Below, one piece after another: positions 1-8,356 of a DNA stretch of 49,930 nucleotides. How positions within the stretch are numbered: the stretch's first letter is position 1; each line of letters opens with the position of its first letter. Position numbers and translations under genes: made by a program. A model generated the notes under the pieces. That model ran no database searches. It had not been told where the DNA came from and was given only the letters and a program-made list of their open reading frames with translations. Where the stretch lies: contig JAYELL010000033.1 of NCBI GenBank assembly GCA_034717495.1, positions 26,802-76,731 of the forward strand, read 5' to 3'. This DNA comes from Chloroflexota bacterium. Its GTDB lineage: Bacteria > Chloroflexota > Anaerolineae > JAAEKA01.

Positions 1-60
1 CCCAAACAACCCCCCCCCCCCGCGGCCCGGGGGGGGGCCCCCCCGCGGCTGTGTGTAGCC
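1..60. other. low-complexity C/G homopolymer edge
   Basis: The first ~50 bases are runs of C and G around two CCGCGG sites, unlike anything else in the window. No coding signal. It looks like a contig terminus or a misassembled homopolymer. Positions 61-126 after it hold no recognisable gene, terminator or repeat. Confidence 0.6.
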
Positions 61-126
61 TCCGTTGGGATCAGCCGGGAAAGTGACAAGACGACGGCTG
101 AAGCCTGGACTCCTTGTTCCGTTCCC

Positions 127-720
127 CTACCTCTCTGAATCGAAGATCCAGGTAACCGCCCCAGCCAGGTCGTCGGCCACCGGGACCAACTCGTACCCCG
201 CCGCCCGCAGCTGCACCAGTTGCGATTCTCCCCGGCCTGTGCGAACCATCACTGGCCTGCACCCGGCACGCAGGCCGGCTTCAATGTCGGTGACAGCATC
301 TCCCACCAAAAAAGAGGCTCCCAGATCGATATCCATATCTTTTGCCGCCTGCAGCAGCATGCCCGGTCTCGGTTTGCGGCAGGTACAATCATCCTCGGGC
401 CGGTGGGGACATGCATACACGGCGTCGATGCGCCCTCCCTCGGAGCGGATACGGGCCACGAGGGCATCGTTGATCGCGTTCATCTCTTCCATCGTCAGAA
501 TGCCCCGGCCTACCGGAGATTGATTGGTAATGACCACGATCGCCAGGTCGCTGGCAGCCAGGCGTTCCAATGCCGGGAAAACGCCCGGCAGGAATTCCAC
601 ATCGGCCCAGGAGCGCACATAGTCGGCCCGGTTCTCGTTGATCACCCCATCCCGGTCCAGAAACACGGCACGTCGCCCGCCCCCATTGACCGTAGACCAT
701 TGACCACTGACAATCGACAA
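127..720 (-). CDS. gmhB: D-glycero-D-manno-heptose 1,7-bisphosphate phosphatase (HAD family)
   Basis: Cytoplasmic HAD phosphatase that removes one phosphate from heptose 1,7-bisphosphate in nucleotide-activated heptose synthesis. The HAD motif FLDRDGVIN is near residues 20-28 (D22 nucleophile, D24 acid/base). The Cys/His zinc-binding loop typical of GmhB (CPHRPEDDCTC followed by RKPRPGM) and the late acidic motif GDAVTDIEAG are also present. I chose the TTG start at 720: GAGGAG lies 7 nt upstream (728-733), overlapping the gmhA stop. The open frame continues to an ATG at 768 inside gmhA but lacks a ribosome site there. Length from TTG is 197 aa, normal for the family. Residues 1-14 before the HAD core are encoded by a repeat-like sequence (683-722). 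It is the last gene of the operon in this window; the matching nucleotidyltransferase (HddC or HldE type) is not here and may lie past the left edge. Confidence 0.88.
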   Translation of the reverse strand: MSIVSGQWSTVNGGGRRAVFLDRDGVINENRADYVRSWADVEFLPGVFPALERLAASDLAIVVITNQSPVGRGILTMEEMNAINDALVARIRSEGGRIDAVYACPHRPEDDCTCRKPRPGMLLQAAKDMDIDLGASFLVGDAVTDIEAGLRAGCRPVMVRTGRGESQLVQLRAAGYELVPVADDLAGAVTWIFDSER

Positions 721-722
721 TT
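683..722. repeat. TTGACC/TCAATGG-type dispersed repeat at the gmhB 5' end
   Basis: A short degenerate direct repeat with two ATTGACC copies (685-691 and 699-705) followed by CACTGACAATCGACAAT. It covers the gmhB start region and encodes its first residues. A related string (CAGTGGTCAA plus ATTGTCAG) recurs at about 23763-23786. Such GTCAATGG-like elements are common intergenic repeats in environmental genomes; family assignment is by eye only. Confidence 0.45.
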
Positions 723-724
723 TT

Positions 725-1351
725 TCACTCCTCGGGATATGCATCCTGGGCGCTGGCAAGCAATGCATCGCCGGAGGGCGGTTCCATGCGTATCCGCCTG
801 CGCAGGGCGAAAAGCAAGCCGTGGCAGATCACGGAAAAAACATCCTCGACCTGTTCCATGCCGTGACTGGGCACCTGAATCGTCACATCACTCAGTTGCA
901 GCAACCCACCTCCATCGAATCCGCATATACCGATTGTGGAGGCGCCTGCCTGGCGAGCCAGCCTGATCGTGTTCAGGACGTTGGCCGAGTTGCCACTGCC
1001 GCTGAAACCGATCACCAGGTCCCCCGGCTCGACGAAGTTGCGCAACTGTTCCGCCATGCCCGTTTCGTAGCCATCATCGTTGCTCCAGGCCATGAGCGCG
1101 GGCACATTATCGACCAGGGACATGGCGCGGAAGCGATGGCGGCCAGCCACGTTGGTTCCCTTGTTCAGGTCGCCGGCAAAGTGGGATGCGATGGCAGCGC
1201 TGCCACCGTTTCCGCAGACAAAGACACGAGCCTGCCGGCGCCAGGCATCCAGCAACTGTCCTGCTGCCGCATCGATCTGTTCAGCAGAAAGCTCGTCAAG
1301 CAACAGCGACACATCCCGTAGATAGGTGTTGATCCAGTTTATCGAGTCCAT
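725..1351 (-). CDS. gmhA: sedoheptulose 7-phosphate isomerase / SIS-domain phosphoheptose isomerase
   Basis: Isomerises D-sedoheptulose 7-phosphate to D-glycero-D-manno-heptose 7-phosphate, the first committed step to activated heptoses. The 208-aa protein is a single SIS domain. The phosphate loop GNGGSAAIASHFAGDL lies at about residues 48-63 and the second Ser/Gly loop FSGSGNSANV at about 116-125. A C-terminal helix with HGMEQVEDVFSVICH resembles the GmhA His-containing helix. Its stop overlaps the ribosome site of gmhB, so the two are translationally linked. The gap to the upstream glycosyl-phosphate transferase is only 33 nt. Another SIS isomerase function is possible in principle, but the adjacent heptose kinase and phosphatase make GmhA the best call. 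Confidence 0.88.
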   Translation of the reverse strand: MDSINWINTYLRDVSLLLDELSAEQIDAAAGQLLDAWRRQARVFVCGNGGSAAIASHFAGDLNKGTNVAGRHRFRAMSLVDNVPALMAWSNDDGYETGMAEQLRNFVEPGDLVIGFSGSGNSANVLNTIRLARQAGASTIGICGFDGGGLLQLSDVTIQVPSHGMEQVEDVFSVICHGLLFALRRRIRMEPPSGDALLASAQDAYPEE

Positions 1352-1384
1352 AGGGTTCTTTCGAGTAGTGAGGTCCCGGGAGAA

Positions 1385-2863
1385 TCAGCGGTCCGGCATC
1401 TGCGCCTTGCCTCGTTCGAGGCGCAATACGCGCTGCGCTGTCTGAAGAAGGATCTGCAGATCAAGCCAGATCGTCCAATTGCGAATGTAGTACATGGTTA
1501 AGCGCATCTCGTCGGCCAGGGTGCGTTTTTCGCCTACAGCCCAGGGGCCTGTGATCCCCGGCTTGACAGTGAGCAGATTGGGCAGCCAGGTTGAATGCAC
1601 GTCTGCCTGTCCAACCGATACCGTTCTGGGCCCAACCAGACTCATCTCGCCCCGCAGGATATTGATCAGCTGAGGCATTTTGTCAAGGCCGGTATTGAAC
1701 AGGAATCGCTGCAGACCAGAGACCTGTGTGGCTGCTGCAACGCCGGACGCCATATCCCTCTCGCTTTCAACGGTCCCAATCAACGGATGGGCAAACAGGG
1801 GTCGCGGCGTGTGCCCCAAGCCGGTGTGGAACTTCCAGGTCGTGAACGTGCCACCGCCCGACGCCAATACCCGATGCCGCTCCAACGCGGGACCCTTTTT
1901 ATTCCACCTGAGCGCCACGCCAATCAAGCCCATGAGCGGCAATGCTATCACCAGGTTGAGCGCTGCCAGACCGTAATCGAGGCCGGACTTCAACAGCGCA
2001 TCGAAGCCTGTGATGCGTTGCCGGTTGACCAATAATAGTGGCACGTGGGCCTCGTGGGTCACCTGGACGCCCGTCGTGAGGATCTCGTAAAATCCGGGCG
2101 ACAGCCTGATCTCGAAAGGTACCTCATCGCCAGCCAGACTGGCATCCTGCATAATCTCCTGGAACGTTTCCCAGGCCACGGCATTGCTGACAACGACGAC
2201 CTCGGCAACATCGTACTGGGCAGCCACATCCTGAAGGCGGTCGGGGCCACCGAGTACCCGAAGCGAGCAATCGTCCTGCGGCCCGCTCTCCGTCAGTTTT
2301 ACCATGGCACCGGCTGGCAGGAAGTCATCGATGAAACCGACGATCTCAACGCCGGCTGACGAGGCCGCCCGAAACTGGCGGGCGATGGCCATGCCCTGCT
2401 CATTGGCACCAACGATCAACGTACGCGTGCGCAGGTGCCCCTGGCGGCGCAGCCAGTAGATAATTTGGCGGAACAGAAAACGGCCTGCACCGACGAAAAG
2501 AACGCCAAAGAACCATAACAAGATCAGCCAACCCCGGCTGAGGGTAGCAATCCGCACCCAGTATCCGAGCATGATGACCGCCACAATGGCATACATGCCC
2601 GATTTGGCGATGTCGATGTAAACATCGAGGCCACCAAGCACGGTGCGCACGTCGTAGAGATTGTTGGCGGCAAAGATCACCAGCCAGATGGGCACAATCA
2701 GAAGGCTGACGCGAAGATAGATGGCGAACTCCTCGAAAGCCCGCTCCGGCAACAGGCCACTGCCGATGCGCAACCAATAGGCTGCCAGCAGTGCCAGCGC
2801 AACCGCTATGCCATCGATGACGACCAAAGCGACCTTTATCCGCCGCTTGCTTTTTTCGGTCAT
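1385..2863 (-). CDS. polyprenyl-phosphate glycosyl-1-phosphate transferase (WbaP/CpsE-like, long form)
   Basis: Membrane enzyme that starts glycan assembly by moving a sugar 1-phosphate from a nucleotide sugar to polyprenyl phosphate. The 492-aa protein begins with hydrophobic helices (about residues 10-130). A Rossmann-like CoA-binding/nucleoside-sensing domain follows (TLIVGANEQGMAIARQFRAA), then the C-terminal bacterial sugar transferase domain with LDKMPQLINILRGEMSLVGP and KPGITGPWAV. I place the start at ATG 2863, which overlaps the heptose kinase stop as ATGA and has GAGGTG just upstream. The open frame continues upstream as an antisense artefact of the kinase gene. The spacer in the catalytic domain (ALERHRVLASGGGTFTTWKF) is shorter and less canonical than usual. 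It is one of two initiating transferases in the operon. Confidence 0.85.
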   Translation of the reverse strand: MTEKSKRRIKVALVVIDGIAVALALLAAYWLRIGSGLLPERAFEEFAIYLRVSLLIVPIWLVIFAANNLYDVRTVLGGLDVYIDIAKSGMYAIVAVIMLGYWVRIATLSRGWLILLWFFGVLFVGAGRFLFRQIIYWLRRQGHLRTRTLIVGANEQGMAIARQFRAASSAGVEIVGFIDDFLPAGAMVKLTESGPQDDCSLRVLGGPDRLQDVAAQYDVAEVVVVSNAVAWETFQEIMQDASLAGDEVPFEIRLSPGFYEILTTGVQVTHEAHVPLLLVNRQRITGFDALLKSGLDYGLAALNLVIALPLMGLIGVALRWNKKGPALERHRVLASGGGTFTTWKFHTGLGHTPRPLFAHPLIGTVESERDMASGVAAATQVSGLQRFLFNTGLDKMPQLINILRGEMSLVGPRTVSVGQADVHSTWLPNLLTVKPGITGPWAVGEKRTLADEMRLTMYYIRNWTIWLDLQILLQTAQRVLRLERGKAQMPDR

Positions 2864-3993
2864 CCGGGCACCTCGCCCAACAATTGGGAATTGACGATCA
2901 GGTTTGACGCCGCAGCCGGCCGGTCGACGGCCTCGCGAATCAATCCGGGCCGGTGCCCATGCGGCGCAGTGCGGGAAATGGTGAGGCCGGCGTTCATCAG
3001 CACGCGCGCACCGGTGTTGTCGAAGCGAAAATCCATGCGGCGCAGGCCCAGTTTCTCCAGAGCCTGGGTGACAGCCAATTGGTATTCCGGTTCGCAATAG
3101 AGCATCAGGAATCCGCCGCCGCCAGCCCCGGTGATCTTGCCGCCAATTGCGCCCAAGGACCGGGCCGCATCGTAGCTCTCATCGATCAGCGCGTTGCTGA
3201 TTCCGGGAGCGAAACGTTTTTTGTGCATCCAGTTTTCGTGAAGAAGTTGGCCAAAGGCAGTCAAGTCGTCTCGTAGCAAACTCTCTTTCACATCGGCCAC
3301 CATGCCCTTGACACGATGAAGTGCTTCCACCGTTTTTGAACCGGTCTTGTGACTGGCATCGGTCTGCTTTTTCAGGATATCCGCCGAGTTGCGCGAGCTG
3401 CCCGTGAAAAAGAGCATGAGATTGTCCTGAAGTCGCTGGCGGGTATCCAGGGTGACATCGAGCGGAGTGACAGTTGTCCCATACCTGGTGAAAACAATCT
3501 CGTTGAGCCCGCCAAATGCCGCGGCGTACTGATCCTGCCTGCCAATGGGCATGCCCATCTTTTCGATTTCCATCTCACAGGCCAGTTCCGCCAGTTCCGG
3601 TTTTTTTAGATGCTCTCCCGAGGCGATGCTCAAGGCCTTGATAATAGCCACCGTCACCGTGCTGGATGAGCCCAGGCCAGTGCCGGGCGGGATCTCAGAA
3701 GCCAGGAACATCGATAAGCCCCGGTCGATGCCAAAGTGGTGCAGGATCGTTCTTGGCAACGCCAATATTCCATCGTCCGCCCGTTCGCCACCCAGAGAGT
3801 CCTGGCGAAAGAAGGTGCTGTAATCGGAGGATGCAACCTGCAGGGAATCGCCATCGTAGACCCGCAGGATCGCGTAAAAGTATTTGTCGATGGTCGTGTT
3901 AATTACAATACCATCATGTTGATTGAAATAGGCCGGCAGGTCTGTGCCTCCTCCGGCCAAACTGATGCGCACGGGCGCTCGGGCAATTAACAT
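2860..3993 (-). CDS. hddA: GHMP kinase, D-glycero-D-manno-heptose 7-phosphate kinase-like
   Basis: Predicted to phosphorylate heptose 7-phosphate at C1 with ATP, between the GmhA and GmhB steps. The 377-aa protein shows GHMP motif 1 at the N-terminus (APVRISLAGGGTDLPAYF), the ATP loop PPGTGLGSSSTVTVAII at about residues 100-116, and the C-terminal motif 3 GGKITGAGGGGFLMLY. The GGGTD start and the STTIDKY-like stretch (NTTIDKYFYA) match the HddA/fucokinase-type subgroup. An HddA-type kinase normally gives the alpha-1,7-bisphosphate and leads to GDP-heptose; that branch is inference from subgroup resemblance. The last ~40 residues are Pro/Arg rich and not part of the fold. The gene is coupled downstream by an ATGA overlap and follows the NTase gene after 23 nt. 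Confidence 0.82.
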   Translation of the reverse strand: MLIARAPVRISLAGGGTDLPAYFNQHDGIVINTTIDKYFYAILRVYDGDSLQVASSDYSTFFRQDSLGGERADDGILALPRTILHHFGIDRGLSMFLASEIPPGTGLGSSSTVTVAIIKALSIASGEHLKKPELAELACEMEIEKMGMPIGRQDQYAAAFGGLNEIVFTRYGTTVTPLDVTLDTRQRLQDNLMLFFTGSSRNSADILKKQTDASHKTGSKTVEALHRVKGMVADVKESLLRDDLTAFGQLLHENWMHKKRFAPGISNALIDESYDAARSLGAIGGKITGAGGGGFLMLYCEPEYQLAVTQALEKLGLRRMDFRFDNTGARVLMNAGLTISRTAPHGHRPGLIREAVDRPAAASNLIVNSQLLGEVPG

Positions 3994-4016
3994 TGAACTA
4001 TCTCACAGATCGGCTT

Positions 4017-5246
4017 TCATTTCGACAACATCGTTACAGATCGACGAGCAAGCCGGCGTGCCTGGAATCCAAGTCGTTGGCTACGGCTCATCTCTCTGGT
4101 TCCAATACCAAGACTGCCCTCTGGCGGCGGAAACATTCGAAACCGAAACTCCTGCCACATGGCTGCAGGTCGATCCAACAGCAACACTTCGATCATTGCC
4201 AGCCGCGTCCAGCCTTCCTTGTCATCCATCTCCGGCACAGCCAGCATATCTTCCGGCAGGATGGTCGACAAAACGCGCCGGCGAAGCAACGATGGACAGG
4301 TTGCGTCGAGCACGCCTGGCGGGACGGGCGAGTCCAGCAGGTCACTGGAAAGCGACAGGGCAGCATACAACAGCGTGCTTATGCCAGCAGATTGGGAACT
4401 GGCCACGATATACTCCCAGTCCAGCAGGGTGTCAAAGCGGCGAATCAACTCAGCCGCATCGCACAGCCACCGCAGCCCGACGAACCTGTGCTTACGCAGG
4501 TGCATGGCCTGGTGCAGCAACATATCCTCGGGCGAGAACCTGGTGGCCGGAGTCCCTTCGATTGCAAAGATCTCCGAGCGCCGCCGCAACAATGCATAAT
4601 CGAGCGGAATCAGCCCACGAGGCGACAGAGCCCAATGCACCTCCACGGCCAACGGTTGCTCGGTCAGCAAACGACCATGTAAGTTCAGGGCGTAGCCATT
4701 GGCCAGATGAAAATCGACGAAATCCTTTTCAGGATCAAGGAACCCGAGGGACTGCATCACGCGACATGCATCCTCCAGGTCACGCTTTTCGACAAGCAAG
4801 TCGATATCGATGGAGGGGCGCAAGGTGAAGTCACCGTATACCATATCGGCCAGAGCAATGCCCTTGAGGTAAACGGGGTGGATTCCTGCTTCTTCCAGCC
4901 TATTCAGCACCAGCACGGCCTGTCTGGCCTGCACCATCATATCGAAGGAAATCTGGCGGGCGCCATCGGTGATCCGTTGCCGCGGCTTTTCGGGAACTGC
5001 TTCGACCAGGTCCAGCGTTGCCAGATTGTGTCGCACGAGACCGGTCACTTCGTGCAGTTCTGCCAGCCTGGCCAATGAAGTCCAGTCCACCGGCCCCTGA
5101 ACCAGAGCGCGGATACGGCGGGTCTCATCGGAGGTCAGTACCGTCCTGCACAGCAACAATAGTAGCTCCGAGGTCGCCGCCCCGGACGTCCTGTCGATCT
5201 CGGATGCGGATGATGTGTGTGAAGGATACATAAGCATCAGGCCCAT
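4017..5246 (-). CDS. NTase-fold protein (uncharacterised nucleotidyltransferase family, PF14907-like)
   Basis: The 409-aa protein contains the nucleotidyltransferase-like signature YLKGIALADMVYGDFTLRPSIDIDLLV near residues 125-150, quoted in parts: YLKGIALADMVYGD, then LRPSIDIDLLV with the D-I-D metal pair. It resembles the family often found in polysaccharide clusters and annotated only as nucleotidyltransferase family protein. A helical C-terminal half follows (HQAMHLRKHRFVGLRWLCD). No product is known for this family; a role in glycan modification or regulation is guessed from context. The start could also be one of two further Met codons within the first six residues. Spacing of 36 nt to the epimerase places it in the same transcript. 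Confidence 0.75.
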   Translation of the reverse strand: MGLMLMYPSHTSSASEIDRTSGAATSELLLLLCRTVLTSDETRRIRALVQGPVDWTSLARLAELHEVTGLVRHNLATLDLVEAVPEKPRQRITDGARQISFDMMVQARQAVLVLNRLEEAGIHPVYLKGIALADMVYGDFTLRPSIDIDLLVEKRDLEDACRVMQSLGFLDPEKDFVDFHLANGYALNLHGRLLTEQPLAVEVHWALSPRGLIPLDYALLRRRSEIFAIEGTPATRFSPEDMLLHQAMHLRKHRFVGLRWLCDAAELIRRFDTLLDWEYIVASSQSAGISTLLYAALSLSSDLLDSPVPPGVLDATCPSLLRRRVLSTILPEDMLAVPEMDDKEGWTRLAMIEVLLLDRPAAMWQEFRFRMFPPPEGSLGIGTREMSRSQRLGFQARRLARRSVTMLSK

Positions 5247-5282
5247 CGAGCTGGCAAGAACCGCTTTCCTCTACCAGCCGGA

Positions 5283-6401
5283 TCAGGCACCGGCGATACG
5301 AACAGTCCCTAACTGCTTCATAACCTCTTCAGCCCCCGCATAGTAATCTCCGAGACCAGGCTGCTGCCAGGCCCAGGCCGCATACTCGGCAATAATCTCA
5401 CCTAGCGAGGTTTCTGGTTCCCAACCCAGAGCGCGCAGTCTGCTGATATCGGAGACGATATGCCGCGTGTCGCCAAATCGGTATTCACCGGGCACTTCTG
5501 GATGCAAGTCCACATCAAGCACATCGGCAACCAGTCCTCCGTATTCTAGCACGGTCACCGGGTGTGCGCCACCTACGTTGAATACCTGGCCGTCAGCCCG
5601 CTCATCCTCCAGAACCAGAACGTTGGCCCGGGCCACATCGCCCACGTAGACATAGTCGCGCAACTGGCCACCATCCTCGTAGGCGACCGGCCGTTGCCCC
5701 GCCAGCATCCGAGTGACGAATATGCGGCAGATACCGGAGTAGGCATTGCGAAAGCTCTGGCGGGGACCCTGAGTGATCGAGTAACGCATGGCCGCCGAAG
5801 CAATGCCATAGCGCCCTCCCAGGTTGATGGCGATCATCTCCTGGGTGTACTTCGACATGGCATATTGGTTGTGGGGCCTGACAACAGCTTCATCTGTCAG
5901 AGAATGACTCATCGGGCCACCGCAGACGGGACAGCTTACCTCCCACCTGGAGGCCATCAGTTGCTCCTCCGGACGCAGCAACGGATATTGTATGCCGTGG
6001 TCAGCACATTGATACTTGCCCTCGCCATACACTGCCTGGCTGCTGGCAACGACAACCTTCTCGATCGGCAGGCGCTCCGCCACGATGAGTTCGTAGATCA
6101 ACGCCGTACCGGTGGCATTGATATCGAAGAACTTGCTGAAGTCTGTCAGGTAATCCTGGTAGGCTGCGAGATGAAGCACCCAATCGATGCCTTCCAGGGC
6201 CCGGCGCACCACCTCCCGATCCCGCACATCCCCATGGATGAATTCCACGTCGGCCGGAAGATAGTCCGGCACCTGGCCAGGGATGTGCACCGGTGGCATG
6301 AGCGCGTCCAGCACCCGCACAGTGTAACCCTTTTCCAGCAGCAGGTCGACTGTGTGGGAGCCGATGAAACCGGCTCCACCGGTAACCAGTATCTTCGTCA
6401 T
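5283..6401 (-). CDS. NAD-dependent nucleotide-sugar epimerase/dehydratase with zinc-knuckle-like insertion
   Basis: Extended SDR enzyme of 372 aa acting on a nucleotide sugar in the cytoplasm. The NAD-binding motif TGGAGFIGSH is at residues 7-16; the catalytic YAMSK follows an SSQ/AVYGEG strand. Between them is an insertion with CPVCGG (about residues 155-165), a two-cysteine knuckle plus a second region before the active site. This insertion is characteristic of a subgroup annotated as dTDP-L-rhamnose 4-epimerase or UDP-glucose 4-epimerase-like; exact substrate unknown. The ATG at 6401 follows an AAAGG site. It lies 18 nt after the short sugar transferase stop and is cotranscribed with it. 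Confidence 0.8.
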   Translation of the reverse strand: MTKILVTGGAGFIGSHTVDLLLEKGYTVRVLDALMPPVHIPGQVPDYLPADVEFIHGDVRDREVVRRALEGIDWVLHLAAYQDYLTDFSKFFDINATGTALIYELIVAERLPIEKVVVASSQAVYGEGKYQCADHGIQYPLLRPEEQLMASRWEVSCPVCGGPMSHSLTDEAVVRPHNQYAMSKYTQEMIAINLGGRYGIASAAMRYSITQGPRQSFRNAYSGICRIFVTRMLAGQRPVAYEDGGQLRDYVYVGDVARANVLVLEDERADGQVFNVGGAHPVTVLEYGGLVADVLDVDLHPEVPGEYRFGDTRHIVSDISRLRALGWEPETSLGEIIAEYAAWAWQQPGLGDYYAGAEEVMKQLGTVRIAGA

Positions 6402-6419
6402 AACAACCTTTCGTCCTGC

Positions 6420-7154
6420 CTAACCAGCACCCTTTCCGATCAACATCACAAAGGGCGTTTTGATCATGATCCGGAGGTCCAGCCAGATCGAACGGCGCCT
6501 GATATAATCGAGGTCGATCTCGACCATCTCGCTGAAACCAACCTGACTGCGCGCCGTGACCTGATAAAGCCCGGTGATGCCTGGTGTCACACTCAGGCGC
6601 TGCCTGGCCCAGTCGTCATAGTGTTCGTACTCGTAAGGCACCGGCGGCCGGGGACCTACCAGGCTGATTTGGCCCATCAGCACGTTCAACATCTGGGGCA
6701 CTTCGTCGATACTCAACTTGCGCAGCCAGCGTCCGATCGAAGTTACCCGTGGATCGTTGACAACCTTGAAGATCCGCTGGCCACTTTCATCCTCCCCGAA
6801 GGCTGCATCGCTTTTTACGAACTGCTCCAGCCATTCCTTGTGAGCCGTGTTGTCGCTGTCGGCAGCCATGGTGCGAAACTTGTAGTAGCGAAAAGGCACG
6901 CCTCCTTTTCCAACTACGGTACCGCTATAGAACACTGGCCCCTTGGACGTGAACTTTATCATCAGACCAATCAGCAGCCAAATCGGACTGCCCAGGAAGA
7001 GAACCAGGAGGGAAAGCCAGACATCAACCGCGCGTTTTATGGGTCTATACCCGGGCGGTGCGTTTTGGTCCGCCCATTCGGCACTAATCAGTTGTGTTGT
7101 GTCAGTCGTCGCTTCCATTTTAGCAGTACCCGGCATCACGGGAGAACTTGTCAC
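6420..7154 (-). CDS. short bacterial sugar transferase (undecaprenyl-phosphate sugar-1-P transferase, PglC/WcaJ C-terminal type)
   Basis: Starts or branches glycan synthesis on polyprenyl phosphate at the inner membrane face. Of its 244 residues, the first ~35 are a soluble lead. A hydrophobic re-entrant helix follows (VWLSLLVLFLGSPIWLLIG), then the catalytic domain with FRYYKFRTM, LSIDEVPQMLNVLMGQISLV and GPRP, and VTPGITGLYQV. It lacks the multi-helix and CoA-binding domains of the larger transferase at 1385-2863. The ATG overlaps the upstream glycosyltransferase stop as ATGA. Two distinct initiators in one operon suggest either two glycans or different first sugars. Substrate cannot be read from sequence. 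Confidence 0.87.
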   Translation of the reverse strand: MTSSPVMPGTAKMEATTDTTQLISAEWADQNAPPGYRPIKRAVDVWLSLLVLFLGSPIWLLIGLMIKFTSKGPVFYSGTVVGKGGVPFRYYKFRTMAADSDNTAHKEWLEQFVKSDAAFGEDESGQRIFKVVNDPRVTSIGRWLRKLSIDEVPQMLNVLMGQISLVGPRPPVPYEYEHYDDWARQRLSVTPGITGLYQVTARSQVGFSEMVEIDLDYIRRRSIWLDLRIMIKTPFVMLIGKGAG

Positions 7155-8356
7155 CTGCTCCAGCTCAACACCCTGTAATAAAACGCCTCCAGTTTCTCCG
7201 TCAAGACGCGCCAGTCGAATTCCTCCTCCGCTGTTCGGCGGGCATTTTCACCCATTTCCCGGCAGTTCTCGGGATCTGCCAGCAGGTCAAGAACCGCCCC
7301 GGCAAACTGTTGGGGATCGTCATTGCCTGCCAGCACGCCAGGGCGGCGCCGTTGCCAGAGATCCTCCAATACATCAAGCCGGGTACTCACGGTGGGCCGG
7401 CCGGAGGAAAGATAATCGTTGGCCTTGCTGGGCCAGATTCCATTGTTGGCTACCGTGTCCAGCAGGGGCAGAAGCAGCAGATTGCTCGCGCTGAGATAGG
7501 CTGAAACCTGCTCGTACTTGATCCATCCCGTCTCGATCAAATAGTCCCCGGCGCCACGTTGCCAGGCCGGAGCCAGATCAACCTTGTGATTGCCGATCAG
7601 CAACACCTTGATATCCTGACCACTTCGCCGGCGGATAGCTTCCATGATATCCAGTAGAAAGGGCAGGTTTTTGTGGCGCAACACCCCAAGATATCCCAGA
7701 TAAATGCCATCCTTGCTCAAACCGACCTGGCGACGGGCCTCGAGCATGTCCATGGGAACGATTCCCTCCAGGTCGCAGCCCTGGGCCAGTTCGATGATGC
7801 GATCATGAGGAACCCCTTTTTGCAGCGCTCGCTCGTAGAGAGGTTGGCCCAGTGCAGTTGCGCCATCTGGATAGCCTCGAAAGGCCTCCTCGAAAAAGGT
7901 CTCCACCGGCGCCATCGCCGTCCGCACCACCGGATTGGATCGTTCGCTGTTGGTGCCGCCCCTGCCCCACCAGTCGCACCAGTCCAACACCATGGGCATT
8001 TTCCGGGCTCGCTGGGCGTAAATGGCAGGCAAAACAACGGCAGGCCGGCTGTCGAAGCCATGCACCATATCCCACCGGTCGCCCCGAATGAAGTTCATGC
8101 GGTTAAGGCTGTTCCAGGGATCCCAGCCTGAGCGACCCATGCCCCACAGCATATCGGGGCCTTCCACCATCCGCAGGCCACCGTCGACGACCTTCTCCTG
8201 GAATCCGCGCCGGGCGTCCGGTGAGATCGTGAGCAGGGTAACCTCATGGCCGCGGCGGGCCAGATGGCGAGCAAAATGATAGGTTCGGAAAAAGGTACCG
8301 CCACCTTTCCAGACAACATTGTGGTTCAGGATCAGGATGCGCAGGGGATCGGTCAT
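7151..8356 (-). CDS. GT4-like glycosyltransferase
   Basis: GT-B fold glycosyltransferase of 401 aa. The N-terminal domain begins with RILILNHNVVWKGGGTFFR, the glycine-rich acceptor loop of GT4 enzymes. The C-terminal domain has LGYLGVLRHKNLPFLLDI, a ribose/phosphate site region and WPSKANDYLSSGRPTV, where the usual E-x7-E is replaced by K-A-N-D, as seen in some GT4 subgroups. It probably adds one sugar from a nucleotide donor to the lipid-linked chain. ATGA overlaps couple it to the genes on both sides. Donor and linkage unknown. Confidence 0.83.
   Translation of the reverse strand: MTDPLRILILNHNVVWKGGGTFFRTYHFARHLARRGHEVTLLTISPDARRGFQEKVVDGGLRMVEGPDMLWGMGRSGWDPWNSLNRMNFIRGDRWDMVHGFDSRPAVVLPAIYAQRARKMPMVLDWCDWWGRGGTNSERSNPVVRTAMAPVETFFEEAFRGYPDGATALGQPLYERALQKGVPHDRIIELAQGCDLEGIVPMDMLEARRQVGLSKDGIYLGYLGVLRHKNLPFLLDIMEAIRRRSGQDIKVLLIGNHKVDLAPAWQRGAGDYLIETGWIKYEQVSAYLSASNLLLLPLLDTVANNGIWPSKANDYLSSGRPTVSTRLDVLEDLWQRRRPGVLAGNDDPQQFAGAVLDLLADPENCREMGENARRTAEEEFDWRVLTEKLEAFYYRVLSWSR

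Noticed and set aside
3944-4828. Plus-strand open frames over the NTase-fold gene
   Set aside because: They are shadows of a minus-strand gene with a clear D-I-D nucleotidyltransferase motif and operon spacing.
5562-7178. 538-codon open frame on the plus strand
   Set aside because: It is antisense to the epimerase and sugar transferase, both with clear family motifs; its own translation shows no recognisable domain and has shadow-like composition.
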